From the NCBI RefSeq assembly GCF_963677195.1, contig NZ_OY781918.1, forward strand, positions 856,923 to 920,922: DNA of 64,000 nt. Reading direction: 5' to 3'. The translations under genes were made by a program, and so were the position numbers. Shown here in pieces: positions 1 to 10,136 of this stretch; the first letter of the stretch is position 1, and each line of letters begins with the position of its first letter. The notes below the pieces were generated by a model that was not told the origin of the DNA, did not search any database, and saw only the letters and a list, made by a program, of their open reading frames with translations. The stretch comes from an uncultured Marinifilum sp. GTDB taxonomy: Bacteria > Bacteroidota > Bacteroidia > Bacteroidales > Marinifilaceae.

Positions 1-1602
1 AATTACTCTCGAAATTTTTGTAAATGCAGCAAGATCTTTATTTAAAATTTGTTTGTCTTTATTTATTGCCTGCTCAATTTCATCTTTATCTAAACCTTCA
101 GCATCACATGCCTCGTAGTCGGGATAAATTAAAGCAATTAGTTTATGATCTTTATCGTCGGTAACTATCGATTCCTGTATAAAAGGCATATTATTTAAGC
201 TTGCTTCAATTTCTTCGGGATAAATATTTTGTCCCGACGGACCCAAAAGCATATTTTTACTTCTTCCTTTAATATAGATAGTATTGTCTTTATCAATAAC
301 ACCTAAATCTCCTGTTCCCAACCATCCATCTTTACTCAAACATTCAGCTGTTGCTTCGGGGTTTTTATAATAACCTTTCATTACGTTATTACCTTTTACC
401 TGAATTTCGCCTACTGTATTATAAGGATCATCGGAATTAATACGCACCTGCATGCGATCAACAACTTTTCCGCATGAGTGGGATCGAAAATCTTTATTTG
501 AGCTATAGCTTATTAATGGCCCACATTCGGTCATTCCATATCCTACTGTAAAAGGAAATTCAATTTTTTTCAAAAAATCTTCAACCTCTTTACTTAAAGC
601 TGCACCGCCAATAATAACTTCTATAAAATTACCGCCAAAAGTATCTATTAATGTACTTCTAATTTTTTTGTAGATTTTTCGTTCCAGTAAAGGAATTTTA
701 AGCATTAATTTTACCCTGCGACTTTCCAGAACAGGCAAAATTCTCTTCTTATAAATTTTCTCCATAATTAATGGAACCAGACATATTAAGCGTGGTTTAA
801 CATCCTGAAAAGCCTTTGTAATAATTTGAGGAGTTGGTACTCTTGATAAAAATACCACATGGCAACCACAACAAAACTCTGTTAAAAATTCGAACATACA
901 GCCAAATACATGAGCCAATGGCAGAAAGGATACAATCTTATCTTGCGTTTTTAAATCAATATAATCGAAACCAATTTTCACATTCGAGTATAAAGATTTA
1001 TAAGGTAACATAACTCCTTTTGAGAAACCAGAAGTTCCCGATGTATAGGAAAGAACAGCAATATCATCTTCTTTAGGATCAGCAAAATTTAAATTATCGA
1101 TATCAACTGGTTTTTCTTTTGCTTTTTGATTTGATACTTTGAATGCTTTTTCAAATTTTTCGCTGGCAGCACAAAGTATTTCTAAATTACCCAAAGAAAT
1201 AATTCCTTTAAGTTTTCCTGTTTTCGAATCATCAATTTTATTGAAAAGATTTTCGGTGGCAAATAATATTTTCGACTCCGAATGGTTTATTATATGATGA
1301 ATATCACTGGAATTAAAATCTGGCAAAATTGGTACTATTACTGCACCATAGGTAACAGCTCCCAGATATGTAACTCCCCAATTACTTAAATTTCGGCCTA
1401 TAACTGCTATTTTATCTCCTTTTTTAATGCCCAGTTCTTTAAAGAAAATGTGCATCCAATGAATACGCTGAGCCACTTCGGCATAGCTAATGGTATCTTT
1501 TTGATAATTACTAAAAGCCGGAAGATCACGATTTTTCTGTATCGATTCTTGTAATGCGTTTACTAACTTATTTTGAATCATTGATTTACTTGATTTATGC
1601 AT
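1..1602 (-). CDS. Long-chain fatty acid-CoA ligase (AMP-forming), C-terminus cut by window edge
   Basis: This enzyme activates fatty acids with ATP to acyl-adenylate and then acyl-CoA. The reading frame is open from an ATG at 1602 (MHKSSKSMIQNK) to the window edge, giving 534 codons. It shows the adenylate-forming P-loop YTSGTSGFSKGVML, the motif VGYGMTECGP and the hinge-region motif GWLGTGDLGVID. The family is usually 550-600 residues, so only a short C-terminal piece is missing. An in-frame ATG at 1581 (MIQNKL) is an alternative start. It is divergent from asnS and stands alone on its strand. No signal peptide is seen; cytoplasmic or peripheral membrane location is inferred from the family. 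Confidence 0.9.
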   Translation of the reverse strand, partial: MHKSSKSMIQNKLVNALQESIQKNRDLPAFSNYQKDTISYAEVAQRIHWMHIFFKELGIKKGDKIAVIGRNLSNWGVTYLGAVTYGAVIVPILPDFNSSDIHHIINHSESKILFATENLFNKIDDSKTGKLKGIISLGNLEILCAASEKFEKAFKVSNQKAKEKPVDIDNLNFADPKEDDIAVLSYTSGTSGFSKGVMLPYKSLYSNVKIGFDYIDLKTQDKIVSFLPLAHVFGCMFEFLTEFCCGCHVVFLSRVPTPQIITKAFQDVKPRLICLVPLIMEKIYKKRILPVLESRRVKLMLKIPLLERKIYKKIRSTLIDTFGGNFIEVIIGGAALSKEVEDFLKKIEFPFTVGYGMTECGPLISYSSNKDFRSHSCGKVVDRMQVRINSDDPYNTVGEIQVKGNNVMKGYYKNPEATAECLSKDGWLGTGDLGVIDKDNTIYIKGRSKNMLLGPSGQNIYPEEIEASLNNMPFIQESIVTDDKDHKLIALIYPDYEACDAEGLDKDEIEQAINKDKQILNKDLAAFTKISRVI

Positions 1603-1961
1603 GGGCTAAAGATAATAATCTTGTTAAAAAATCGTAAACTACGAATTATGAATCTTAGCACAAATAAGTTTTAAACTTTAACAATCAATACTTTATCATT
1701 GTAAATTAAATCTTGAAAAAAATATTTAATAAGTCATATTGCTTGAAAAAAATTCTTTTTTACTGATATAATAAAGAATGTAAGCACTAATTTTTTAATT
1801 AATTAGGTTCTACTTAACTGTATTGCAGTCATTTTTTATATTTTTGTATTTCGATTTTGTATAAAAATTTTTTTTTATGCATTATCGTTCATAAACAGAA
1901 ATATCTGAGAGCTAACAGCTTAATACTGCTAGCTAAAAACATCTCATTAAGTATTTATAAA
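1603..1961. other. Divergent intergenic region, acyl-CoA ligase / asnS
   Basis: No gene is seen here. The stretch is very AT-rich and should hold the divergent promoters. A TAnnTTTG match (TATTTTTG, 1839-1846) points toward asnS, but no partner TTG lies at the usual distance. The asnS frame stays open upstream of its likely start, which I regard as chance. Confidence 0.4.
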
Positions 1962-3407
1962 ATGGAACAGAAAAGAATTAAGATCAAAGAACTGTTGATT
2001 TCAAACGAAATTGGCAGTACAGTGAATGTGAAAGGGTGGGTAAGAACAAAGCGCGGTAACAAGCAAATTAATTTCGTGGCTTTAAATGATGGTTCTACTA
2101 TTCAAAATCTTCAGATTGTTGTTGATGTTCCTAATTTTAATGAGGATTTGCTTAAAAAAATTACAACCGGAGCAGCTATTTCTGTAGTTGGAGAAGTAAT
2201 TGAATCGCAAGGTAGCGGGCAATCGGTTGAAATTGCTGCAAAAACTATCGAAGTACTTGGTGTTGCCGATCCTGAAAAGTATCCCTTACAACCAAAAAAA
2301 CACTCTTTAGAGTTTTTAAGAGAAAAAGCACATTTGCGTTTTCGTACCAGTACATTTAGTGCTGTATTTCGTATTCGTCATGCAATGGCTTATGCGGTGC
2401 ACGAATTCTTTAACAAAAAAGGATTCTTTTATATGCATACTCCATTAATTACCGGATCGGATGCCGAAGGAGCTGGAGAAATGTTTAGAGTAAGTACTTT
2501 AGATGCTAAAAATCCGCCTTTAAACGAGGATGGAACAATTAACTATAAGGAAGATTTTTTCGGTAAAGAGACCAATTTAACCGTATCGGGTCAACTAGAA
2601 GGTGAGTTAGGAGCTATGTCTTTGGGTGAAATTTACACTTTTGGCCCTACTTTCCGTGCCGAAAATTCAAATACTACTCGTCATCTGGCTGAGTTTTGGA
2701 TGATAGAACCAGAAATGGCTTTCTATGATATTATTGATAATATGAATTTGGCCGAAGAATTTTTAAAGTATATGATTAAATATGCTTTAGATAATTGTAT
2801 GGAAGACCTTCAATTCTTAAGTAAAAGATTACAGGAAGAAGAAAAAGGTTTAAAGGCAGACGATCGTTCAATGGAATTAATTGAGAAATTAAGATTTGTA
2901 TTGGAAAACGATTTTGTTCGCTTAACCTATACCGAAGCTATCGATATTCTTCGTAACTCTAAACCTAACAAGAAAAAGAAATTCCAATATATTATTGATG
3001 GTTGGGGAGCTGATTTACAATCGGAGCATGAAAGATATTTGGTAGAGAAAAAATTCAAAAAACCAGTTATTCTTATCGATTATCCAAAAGAAATTAAATC
3101 GTTTTATATGAAACAAAACGAGGACGGTAAAACAGTAGCCGCTATGGATATTTTATTCCCTGGAATTGGAGAAATTATTGGAGGATCGCAACGTGAAGAA
3201 GATTACGATAAATTGGTAACTCGCATGAAAGAAATGGGTGTGCCTGCCGATGAAATGGATTGGTATTTAGATACTCGTCGTTTTGGTTCTGCTACTCATA
3301 GTGGGTTTGGTTTAGGCTTTGAACGAATGATGCTATTTGTTACCGGAATGGGAAATATTCGCGACGTAATTCCTTTTCCAAGAACCCCGAATAATGCTGA
3401 ATTTTAA
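1962..3407 (+). CDS. asnS: Asparaginyl-tRNA synthetase
   Basis: Class II aminoacyl-tRNA synthetase that charges tRNA-Asn. The N-terminal OB-fold anticodon-binding domain (about residues 15-110, [15 protein letters not shown]) is followed by the catalytic core with motif 2 ([16 protein letters not shown]) and motif 3 ([15 protein letters not shown]). The protein ends in [11 protein letters not shown], typical for AsnS rather than AspS. I start it at ATG 1962 ([12 protein letters not shown]), giving 481 residues; the frame is open 105 nt further upstream, but that part reads as AT-rich leader and does not resemble the family. It is followed by a strong hairpin terminator, so it is probably monocistronic. 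Confidence 0.95.
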   Translation: MEQKRIKIKELLISNEIGSTVNVKGWVRTKRGNKQINFVALNDGSTIQNLQIVVDVPNFNEDLLKKITTGAAISVVGEVIESQGSGQSVEIAAKTIEVLGVADPEKYPLQPKKHSLEFLREKAHLRFRTSTFSAVFRIRHAMAYAVHEFFNKKGFFYMHTPLITGSDAEGAGEMFRVSTLDAKNPPLNEDGTINYKEDFFGKETNLTVSGQLEGELGAMSLGEIYTFGPTFRAENSNTTRHLAEFWMIEPEMAFYDIIDNMNLAEEFLKYMIKYALDNCMEDLQFLSKRLQEEEKGLKADDRSMELIEKLRFVLENDFVRLTYTEAIDILRNSKPNKKKKFQYIIDGWGADLQSEHERYLVEKKFKKPVILIDYPKEIKSFYMKQNEDGKTVAAMDILFPGIGEIIGGSQREEDYDKLVTRMKEMGVPADEMDWYLDTRRFGSATHSGFGLGFERMMLFVTGMGNIRDVIPFPRTPNNAEF

Positions 3408-3435
3408 AGATGATATAAATTCTTAATTAAATATA

Positions 3436-3467
3436 AACTGCATTACTTTCTATAATGCAGTTTTTTT
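3436..3467 (+). terminator. Rho-independent terminator of asnS
   Basis: AAACTGCATTA and TAATGCAGTTT form an 11-bp stem with a short loop, followed by a run of T. Confidence 0.85.
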
Positions 3468-3589
3468 GTATCCATATCTCTCAAAAAAAAAATTATTTCT
3501 ACCAATTATGCAACGTTTTATTTTATCATACGTCTTTTAAAACAAATGATAATAAATATTCGAACTAAGTTTGATAAAATATAAATAGG

Positions 3590-4309
3590 ATGAAAAGTAT
3601 AAAGAAAATAATATCGCCAATTTTAATTCTATTGTTTAGTTTTTTAATTGTAAATCCGCTTAAAGCGGATGGAATTAAAGGAAACGGAAATATAAAATCG
3701 GAAAATCGTGAGGTTAGTAATTTCGAAAACATAAAAATTAATGGCGCATTTACTATTTATCTGTCGCAAGACGACGATTACAGCTTAAAAATTGTTGCCG
3801 ACGAAAATATTCTGAAAATAATAAAAAGTAAAGTTAAAAATGATGTTTTATATATAAGCACCGAAAAATCGATTTATAAATCGAGAGAACTTAAGCTTTA
3901 CATTGGATTTAAACATTTAAGCGGAATAAAAGCCAATGGTGCTATTTCTCTTAAAAGCGATCAATCTTTACGTTTCGATAAATTAGATATTGAAATAAAT
4001 GGAGCTTCATCTGCTAATTTAAACTTATCAGCCAATCGTTTATCAATTGATAACAGCGGTGCTTCCACCATAAAATTAGCAGGTAAATCGGAGGAAATAG
4101 AAATTGATATTTCGGGTGCCGGAAGTGTAAATGCTATTGACTTAATTGCAAAAAAAGCTAATATTGACATAAGTGGTGTTGGAAGTGGAAAAGTGCATGT
4201 AGAGGAAGAATTAAGAGTGAATATCTCGGGTATTGGATCGGTAAAATATAAAGGTAATCCGAAAGTTACCAGCGATATTTCCTTTCTTGGAAGCTTAAGA
4301 AAATACTAA
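3590..4309 (+). CDS. Secreted DUF2807 (GIN-domain) protein
   Basis: A 239-residue exported protein with an N-terminal signal peptide (residues 1-26, hydrophobic ILILLFSFLIV, cleavage near LKADG). The rest fits the DUF2807 family, called a putative autotransporter adhesin head or GIN domain: the opening NFENIKINGAFTIYLSQ and repeated NGA/SGA/SGVGS turns spaced about 20 residues apart imply a right-handed beta-helix. The family is abundant in Bacteroidota and its function is not established. It has its own terminator shared with the convergent gene and appears to be a single-gene unit. Location in the periplasm or at the cell surface is inferred. Confidence 0.85.
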   Translation: MKSIKKIISPILILLFSFLIVNPLKADGIKGNGNIKSENREVSNFENIKINGAFTIYLSQDDDYSLKIVADENILKIIKSKVKNDVLYISTEKSIYKSRELKLYIGFKHLSGIKANGAISLKSDQSLRFDKLDIEINGASSANLNLSANRLSIDNSGASTIKLAGKSEEIEIDISGAGSVNAIDLIAKKANIDISGVGSGKVHVEEELRVNISGIGSVKYKGNPKVTSDISFLGSLRKY

Positions 4310-4331
4310 TATATTAAGTAAATTAATTAAT

Positions 4332-4359
4332 AAAGCTCTTCTGTTAAAGGAAGAGCTTT
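4332..4359. terminator. Bidirectional terminator between convergent genes
   Basis: Perfect 10-bp stem AAAGCTCTTC / GAAGAGCTTT with an 8-nt loop, midway between the DUF2807 gene and the convergent fusion gene. Confidence 0.7.
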
Positions 4360-4385
4360 ACTTATAGGTATATTTTGTAAACTAT

Positions 4386-7300
4386 TTAGTCCTTCTTATA
4401 ACCAATTACAGCATTAGAAACAGCACGAGGTTCGGGAGGTAAAGAGAAATTATTTTGCTCGTATTTTGAGTTATAAGGCGATATATTTAAGTTTTTTCCA
4501 TTTACCACAAGAGTTGAACTTCCTCCTGGATCAAATCCCATGGCTTTTTGAATATTGTATTTTTCCAGTATTGCAGCCATATCGTAATGAGTAGCTCCTA
4601 CCGATTCTCTTATTCTACCATTAATGGTTAAAACGTATAAATCACCAATATCATCTATTCCAATAGCAATTTTTGGTCCTCTCATATCTGTATAGTCTAA
4701 ACGCGCCGCCTGTGTCTTTATTGAATTTTGCTTTTTCCAACCTTCAATTTCCATATTTAAACACTGTTTAGCATCATCTAATAACATCGGGCCAGCTTCT
4801 ACAGCATGCAATATATTTTCTAATCCTTTAATGTTAAGTTTTATCTTATCGCCAAGTTTAGCAATATTATTTTTAATTACTGATATAGGAATACACAATG
4901 TTAAACCCACTGGAATTTGGCGAACCCATTCTTTTCCATGTATAATTTCTTTAATAGTATTACCTGCTAATCGGTAAACAATACAATTTTTGGCAGGTAT
5001 TACCTCATTCTCATACATTAAATCGTAATACGATATTTCGTTCGATTTCCATTTATTATAATTTTTAGAATCAAAAGTTAAAACAGTATCTCCCATTTTT
5101 ACTTTAATTCCATTTGCACAATTTACTCTTGCAATATCTAATTTACCCGATTTATAAATTAGTAAAGCAGGCTTATTAAATAAGGGAGCACTTAATGTTT
5201 CTCCTTTCGATATCAATAAACCTAAAGGAGATCCAATATACGATTCTGCTATTCCTAATTTACCTACCAATTCGGGATTTAAAATATAACCCCCATTCCA
5301 TGCTATTTTAACTTTACACTTATTATCGAGTTCAAAATCTTTTACAAAATGGCTTACGGTTTTTGTTTTAAGTGCACTTAAAGTCGCAAATTCCCAACTT
5401 TCGATATCTGTACTTATTTTTGCTTTAGCCAACACTCCATTCCACGGATTTTTATCCTGATATACTCCACTTACATAAGAATATTCCACATCGGCATCTT
5501 CCTTTTTCGAATCGGAAAGTTTATCAAGAACCAATTGTAAAGGAGAACCATTTTTTTCTGCATCTTCACGTATTATTCTGTAGAGCTCTTTTTCTCCATA
5601 TTTTTCACATAAAGTTTTAAACTGATTTGAATGTAAAAGATCAGAAAATTTCTTTGATGTTTGAATTGGAGTAGGATAAGCCAGACTTGTTCGAACTCCT
5701 GCAGGCACGAATTGTATGTATCCAGTATTTTTAGGAATACCCATAATATTTGCTTCTAAATCGGTACTTGCACGACCAATATGAAAGCGATCAATATTTA
5801 AAATATCCGACATAAAAGCTGCATTTCTTCGATTAGAAATGAGATATCCATTCTGTTCCATTATTAATCGAAGAATTGAAATTGGCTTCTCTCCCATTTG
5901 AGGAATATGAATTCCAACAGTTAAAGAATTAATAGATACAATTTGCAGTATTTTTTCGTCGTACAATAATTTTAAATCCTGATCGGAACCAGATTCTATA
6001 AAGTTATGAATATCAATTGCTCTTGTCCAGTTTGTAAGTGCTTTATCGGGAGCAAAAACATAAATATTAGCAATTTTATTATTCCTTATTAGTTCTTTAG
6101 AAATAGATTCATGCATTTGAATATTCAATCGGTTTTTAACCGAATTTAGCACAAAATATTCCAATTCGTACTTTACATATTTACCTGGAAAATATGCCAT
6201 TGGTAAATTTTGCTTTAATTTTTCAAATAAAAATTCCCTATCATCAATGGAGATAACAGTACACGATGTTAACTGAGAAAGAGCTAAATTTTTATCCAGA
6301 AAAAATCTCGAAGAACCATCAACTTTTCGTCCATTGCCTTCTGGTAAATATTCTAATTTTAACAGGTTAATCATACCCGATAATTCCTGAATAGTATAAT
6401 TATGAAAATGATAATTAATTTTATTTCTATGACGATATGTAAATGAATGATCGTGCCTTATTTTTATTTCCCCATTTTTAATTACAAATAAATTATCTAC
6501 AGAGTTATAAAAATTATGAATATCTTCTAAACTTAACTGTTCAAAATCAGGATGATCAACAACCTGTTTTTTAGCAAAATAAAAAGCAGCACCTCTTATT
6601 TCCTGTTCTTCTTTTCGAAAGCTACTCGGATCAATTAATGACTTAAGATAAAGCATAAATGCCAATCTTCCGTAGCCAGGTAAATAATGTCTGTTATCTG
6701 TATTTAATAAAGCTTTTACATCATTATTACTAAAGTTTATTTTTTGCTGATATAACTGATAAAATTCGCCTACTTTATGTATGTTTATTTTGTTTGACTT
6801 AAGCTGATAATAAAGTTTTTTAATGATTTTTTCAATTCCTTTATTTAAAGAACTAATACTATAACGATTTTCTATTACTTGCTTATTATGTTTCACACTT
6901 CGGTAATGAATATGTGGAAAAAATACTTTATCGATAATCTCGTTTACATGAGAATTAAGAATAGTTCTTCCTTTAAATTCTATTACTTGTAATCTATCTT
7001 TTTCAGGTAAATGTTCACCTATAACTTCGGCATATACATTTTCGGGTTGGTATCGACGGCAAAAAATAGGAACTCCGGCAGCAGCAGCTTCCAATATTGG
7101 TAAACCTCTTCCCTCGGTTTTCGATGGCAATAAAATTAGCGATGAAATACTATATAATTCTGGTATTCCTATAGGATTTTCAAAATGATCTTTAAATCTT
7201 TTTTTATCGGTTTCGCTAAATAAAAATCCTAAATAAACCCTTTTTCTAAATTCTTTATCGATATCCTTAAGTAGTTTTTCAAAACGCTTTAATAGTTTCT

Positions 7301-8546
7301 GAAAATAAGGATATTGACCCAAAGGAATAGGTCCACTTATAAGAATTGTAAGCTTTAAATCGTCCGATTCTCTAATTTTTTCTTTTAAACTATCAAGCTC
7401 AAGCATCTTACGAATTAAATCAAATCCAAGCTCTATTCGTTTTCGAGAAATAACTCGAGTTGGCTGCAAAAAAATAATATTTTCGGATAAAAATTTGTGC
7501 ATTGCCTTAGTCTTGTAACCAATATAAATGGGCTGCGGATTCTTTTTATCAACTAATTTATATTGCAATACATCTTTAACCGAATAACTAATTAATGCAT
7601 TTTTATGATAACGACTCAGCATTTTTTCCATCTGATACATCGCCTCAATTCTCTTTCTTTTGTTAATATCCGAATATTTAGAAGTATCAACAGCAGTTCC
7701 TATTTCTGTTACATTAGCAGGATTATGCCCTTTGTAATGAACCAGATATTCACTTTGTTTTTTATTGATATTAACATTTATCCAGGATCGGGATTCCCAT
7801 GGATACAAAACCTCCAATTGAGAAAAAAATTCGCCCAAATGAGAATTTAAAAAGAAAAAGTCTCTAGGTCCGCTTTTCAATCCATAAACCTGTTTATTTA
7901 TTTCTGAAGTGCCTCCTTCCCAATAAAAATCATGATTGTTATTAATAACCGGAATTCCCATATATTCCGATACCAAAATACATGCTAAGGCACTCGAAAC
8001 ATTGCCAGGATTAGAGCAAACATTAATGAGGTATAACAATCCAATATTATTATCCTCAATATATTTAGCTAGTTTTTCACATATTGTTAGACTTTCATTC
8101 CAGAACTTAGAGATCAGCTTATTATATTCTTTACTCCCCCTTTCTAGTTTGGTAAAAAAGAAATCTTTATACAAACTCCAATCATCAAAGCCTTGCATTT
8201 CTTCTATCGTAAAGGTCTTAGTATCAGAATCAATAATTTTCATCGATTCGGGATAAAACTTACCACTTATGTAGTGTATGGGCAATTTAGTACCTAAGTT
8301 ATGACGAAATATTTTAGCATACTTTTCAACTTCAATACTTACCCCATCAATAGAAAAATAAAAGCTTATAAAAGCCATTCCTTTCTTGCCAATATCCTTT
8401 TTAAAAGCTGTAAATGATTGATCAAATTCGACAACAGGAATAGATTTATTTTCTTTAAAACGATCAATAAAAAGACCTAAATCAAACCAGGTATTTATTT
8501 TTTCTTCTCTTAATAATTTCATTACTCCTGCTGCAGTATTTTTCAT
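4386..8546 (-). CDS. Glycosyltransferase fused to phosphodiester glycosidase (NAGPA-like) domain
   Basis: A 1386-residue protein without signal peptide or clear membrane segment. Residues 1-580 resemble a GT-B glycosyltransferase of the GT4 type: the segment around residue 475 reads LLPSKTEGRGLPILEAAAAG, the usual nucleotide-sugar binding E(x7)E region. Residues 580-1000 are not recognised. From about residue 1080 (KIAWNGGYIL) to the end it matches the phosphodiester glycosidase / NAGPA (DUF2233) family, with conserved ARLDYTDMRGPKIAIGID, THYDMAAIL and GFDPGGSSTLVVNGK. NAGPA domains normally act on exported phosphodiester-linked sugars, so a fusion to a cytoplasmic-looking transferase is odd. 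It stands alone between a convergent terminator and a divergent VanZ gene. Substrate unknown. Confidence 0.75.
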   Translation of the reverse strand: MKNTAAGVMKLLREEKINTWFDLGLFIDRFKENKSIPVVEFDQSFTAFKKDIGKKGMAFISFYFSIDGVSIEVEKYAKIFRHNLGTKLPIHYISGKFYPESMKIIDSDTKTFTIEEMQGFDDWSLYKDFFFTKLERGSKEYNKLISKFWNESLTICEKLAKYIEDNNIGLLYLINVCSNPGNVSSALACILVSEYMGIPVINNNHDFYWEGGTSEINKQVYGLKSGPRDFFFLNSHLGEFFSQLEVLYPWESRSWINVNINKKQSEYLVHYKGHNPANVTEIGTAVDTSKYSDINKRKRIEAMYQMEKMLSRYHKNALISYSVKDVLQYKLVDKKNPQPIYIGYKTKAMHKFLSENIIFLQPTRVISRKRIELGFDLIRKMLELDSLKEKIRESDDLKLTILISGPIPLGQYPYFQKLLKRFEKLLKDIDKEFRKRVYLGFLFSETDKKRFKDHFENPIGIPELYSISSLILLPSKTEGRGLPILEAAAAGVPIFCRRYQPENVYAEVIGEHLPEKDRLQVIEFKGRTILNSHVNEIIDKVFFPHIHYRSVKHNKQVIENRYSISSLNKGIEKIIKKLYYQLKSNKINIHKVGEFYQLYQQKINFSNNDVKALLNTDNRHYLPGYGRLAFMLYLKSLIDPSSFRKEEQEIRGAAFYFAKKQVVDHPDFEQLSLEDIHNFYNSVDNLFVIKNGEIKIRHDHSFTYRHRNKINYHFHNYTIQELSGMINLLKLEYLPEGNGRKVDGSSRFFLDKNLALSQLTSCTVISIDDREFLFEKLKQNLPMAYFPGKYVKYELEYFVLNSVKNRLNIQMHESISKELIRNNKIANIYVFAPDKALTNWTRAIDIHNFIESGSDQDLKLLYDEKILQIVSINSLTVGIHIPQMGEKPISILRLIMEQNGYLISNRRNAAFMSDILNIDRFHIGRASTDLEANIMGIPKNTGYIQFVPAGVRTSLAYPTPIQTSKKFSDLLHSNQFKTLCEKYGEKELYRIIREDAEKNGSPLQLVLDKLSDSKKEDADVEYSYVSGVYQDKNPWNGVLAKAKISTDIESWEFATLSALKTKTVSHFVKDFELDNKCKVKIAWNGGYILNPELVGKLGIAESYIGSPLGLLISKGETLSAPLFNKPALLIYKSGKLDIARVNCANGIKVKMGDTVLTFDSKNYNKWKSNEISYYDLMYENEVIPAKNCIVYRLAGNTIKEIIHGKEWVRQIPVGLTLCIPISVIKNNIAKLGDKIKLNIKGLENILHAVEAGPMLLDDAKQCLNMEIEGWKKQNSIKTQAARLDYTDMRGPKIAIGIDDIGDLYVLTINGRIRESVGATHYDMAAILEKYNIQKAMGFDPGGSSTLVVNGKNLNISPYNSKYEQNNFSLPPEPRAVSNAVIGYKKD

Positions 8547-8648
8547 AAATTAAAATAATAGTTAACAATATTTTAAACATTATTTAAGTTACAAAAATCT
8601 AATAAGCTAGTCAATAATGATTAGGTAAATTCATATTTAAAAATATAC

Positions 8649-8678
8649 TTGATAAGTTAAATTAGCTTATTAACTTTG
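8649..8678 (+). promoter_or_regulatory. Bacteroidota-type promoter for the VanZ gene
   Basis: TTG at 8649-8651, a 19-bp spacer and TAACTTTG at 8671-8678 fit the Bacteroidota sigma-ABfr consensus TTTG-N19-21-TAnnTTTG. The predicted transcript would start just before the ATG at 8697. Confidence 0.5.
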
Positions 8679-8696
8679 CTGCAAACAACTATAAAA

Positions 8697-9125
8697 ATGA
8701 AATTTAAACCATTTTGGAGAAATATTATATGGGCAATAATTATATTTATTTTATGCTCAGTACCTGGAGATGATTTACCGAAAACTTCAGCTTTTGAAAT
8801 TCCTTATTTCGATAAAATAGTTCACTTTGGAATGTTTTTCGTTATGGGTATTTTTCTACTGGCCGAATTAAGTTTTCAGACCAGATTAAAAAGAAAAAGC
8901 AGAATTATAGTTTCTCTTTTAGTAATTGCTTTTTATGGGGCAATTATAGAATATCTTCAACAAAACTTTTTTGTAAATAGAAGTGGCGATTATGCCGATT
9001 TAGCTGCCGATATTATTGGTGGAATTACAGCTATTTTTATGTATCAATGGCTAAAAATAAAAAAAGACCTGCTATTGAATAGCAAGCCTTTTAATAAAAT
9101 ATCATTTCTAAAGAAAATATTATAA
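8697..9125 (+). CDS. VanZ-family membrane protein
   Basis: Small integral membrane protein (142 residues from ATG 8697) with four hydrophobic segments and the VanZ-like signature PYFDKIVHFGMFFVMG. A second motif, EYLQQNFFVNRSGDYADLAADIIGG (read here in part), is typical of VanZ/YoaI-like proteins. The molecular role is unknown; the name comes from teicoplanin resistance. I prefer the ATG over the TTG 21 nt upstream because the TTG lies inside the promoter's TAACTTTG. Its last six bases overlap the convergent Rrf2 gene. Confidence 0.75.
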   Translation: MKFKPFWRNIIWAIIIFILCSVPGDDLPKTSAFEIPYFDKIVHFGMFFVMGIFLLAELSFQTRLKRKSRIIVSLLVIAFYGAIIEYLQQNFFVNRSGDYADLAADIIGGITAIFMYQWLKIKKDLLLNSKPFNKISFLKKIL

Positions 9126-9563
9126 ACTAATATACTCATTAGTATCTTCCATTTCGGTAATTAACTGTCCAATGGTTTTTCCTTTAAACAAATCATAAAT
9201 TTGTTTTCTAATACTACTAAATTGGTTATGCACCGGACAAGGCGGTTGTTTATTTGTACCTGTTTTACAAGGACGTATACCAATTAAGCAATTCTCAAAC
9301 ATATCTAAACCATCAACAATCTCAACAATATTCATTAATGTAATTTCGGATGGATCTTTTCCCATTCCAAAGCCACCATGAGGTCCTTTTGTTGAAGTGA
9401 GTAATTTTTGCCTAGCTAAACTTTGCAATATTTTACCAAGAAAAGGTGTAGGAATTTCTAATTCCTCTGATATTTTTTTAATTCCAATTTTCTTACCTTC
9501 TTTAGCGTTAATCGATAAATAAATAACCGATCGAATTGCATATTTACACGTATTTGATAACAT
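9120..9563 (-). CDS. Rrf2-family transcriptional regulator, probably iron-sulfur dependent
   Basis: 147 residues with the Rrf2 winged-helix N-terminus (NTCKYAIRSVIYLSIN, then PTPFLGKILQSLARQKLL and TKGPHGGF). Three cysteines, C92, C99 and C109, sit where IscR and NsrR bind an iron-sulfur cluster, although the spacing is slightly wider than in IscR. A redox- or NO-sensing repressor is therefore likely (inference). No isc/suf genes are next to it. It may regulate itself or distant genes. Confidence 0.85.
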   Translation of the reverse strand: MLSNTCKYAIRSVIYLSINAKEGKKIGIKKISEELEIPTPFLGKILQSLARQKLLTSTKGPHGGFGMGKDPSEITLMNIVEIVDGLDMFENCLIGIRPCKTGTNKQPPCPVHNQFSSIRKQIYDLFKGKTIGQLITEMEDTNEYISL

Positions 9564-9695
9564 TTTATCCTTTTTATTAAACTCTCATATTACTCTAACA
9601 ATCAGCACAAATATAACAATTCCCACAACTAATAAAGCATCTTTTATTCTTTTATTCCTTATTTATTATGATTCTGTTTATGCTTGCTAAGCCTA

Positions 9696-10136
9696 TTATT
9701 TTAAAGGAATTTTATCAATTCTGTTTTGATGTCTGCCACCCTCAAACGCAGTAGTAAGAAATACTTTAGCAATCTCTTCTACAAGTTCATAAGAAATAAA
9801 ACGTGCAGGAATACCACATACATTTGCATTATTATGTAATCGAGCTAATTCAGCAATTTCGGCAGTCCAACATAAAGCCGCTCTAATTTTTTGGTGTTTA
9901 TTGGCTGTCATTGTAATACCATTACCACTTCCGCAAAGTGTAAAACCAAAGTCAAATTCATTGGCAGATACTGCAGCAGCTAAAGGGTGAGCTGTATCCG
10001 GATAATCCATACTATCTTCAGAATTTGTTCCAAAATCTTTGACCTCATATCCCTGAGCAGATAAAAAATCAACCAATTTATTTTTAAAATTAAAGCCTGC
10101 GTGATCGCAAGCAATTGCAACTTTTATTTTTTCCAT
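9696..10136 (-). CDS. rpiB: Ribose 5-phosphate isomerase B
   Basis: Interconverts ribose 5-phosphate and ribulose 5-phosphate in the pentose phosphate pathway. 146 residues with every RpiB landmark: IACDHAGF at the N-terminus, DYPDTAH, the active-site loop CGSGNGI with its catalytic cysteine, LHNNANVCGIPAR and the terminal GGRHQNRI. It is the usual length for the family. It reads away from the AT-rich non-coding region that carries DnaA-box-like sites. Confidence 0.95.
   Translation of the reverse strand: MEKIKVAIACDHAGFNFKNKLVDFLSAQGYEVKDFGTNSEDSMDYPDTAHPLAAAVSANEFDFGFTLCGSGNGITMTANKHQKIRAALCWTAEIAELARLHNNANVCGIPARFISYELVEEIAKVFLTTAFEGGRHQNRIDKIPLK

Noticed and set aside
1857..1961. N-terminal extension of asnS by 35 codons
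   Set aside because: The extension is AT-rich leader sequence, not conserved-looking, and overlaps the TAnnTTTG promoter area.
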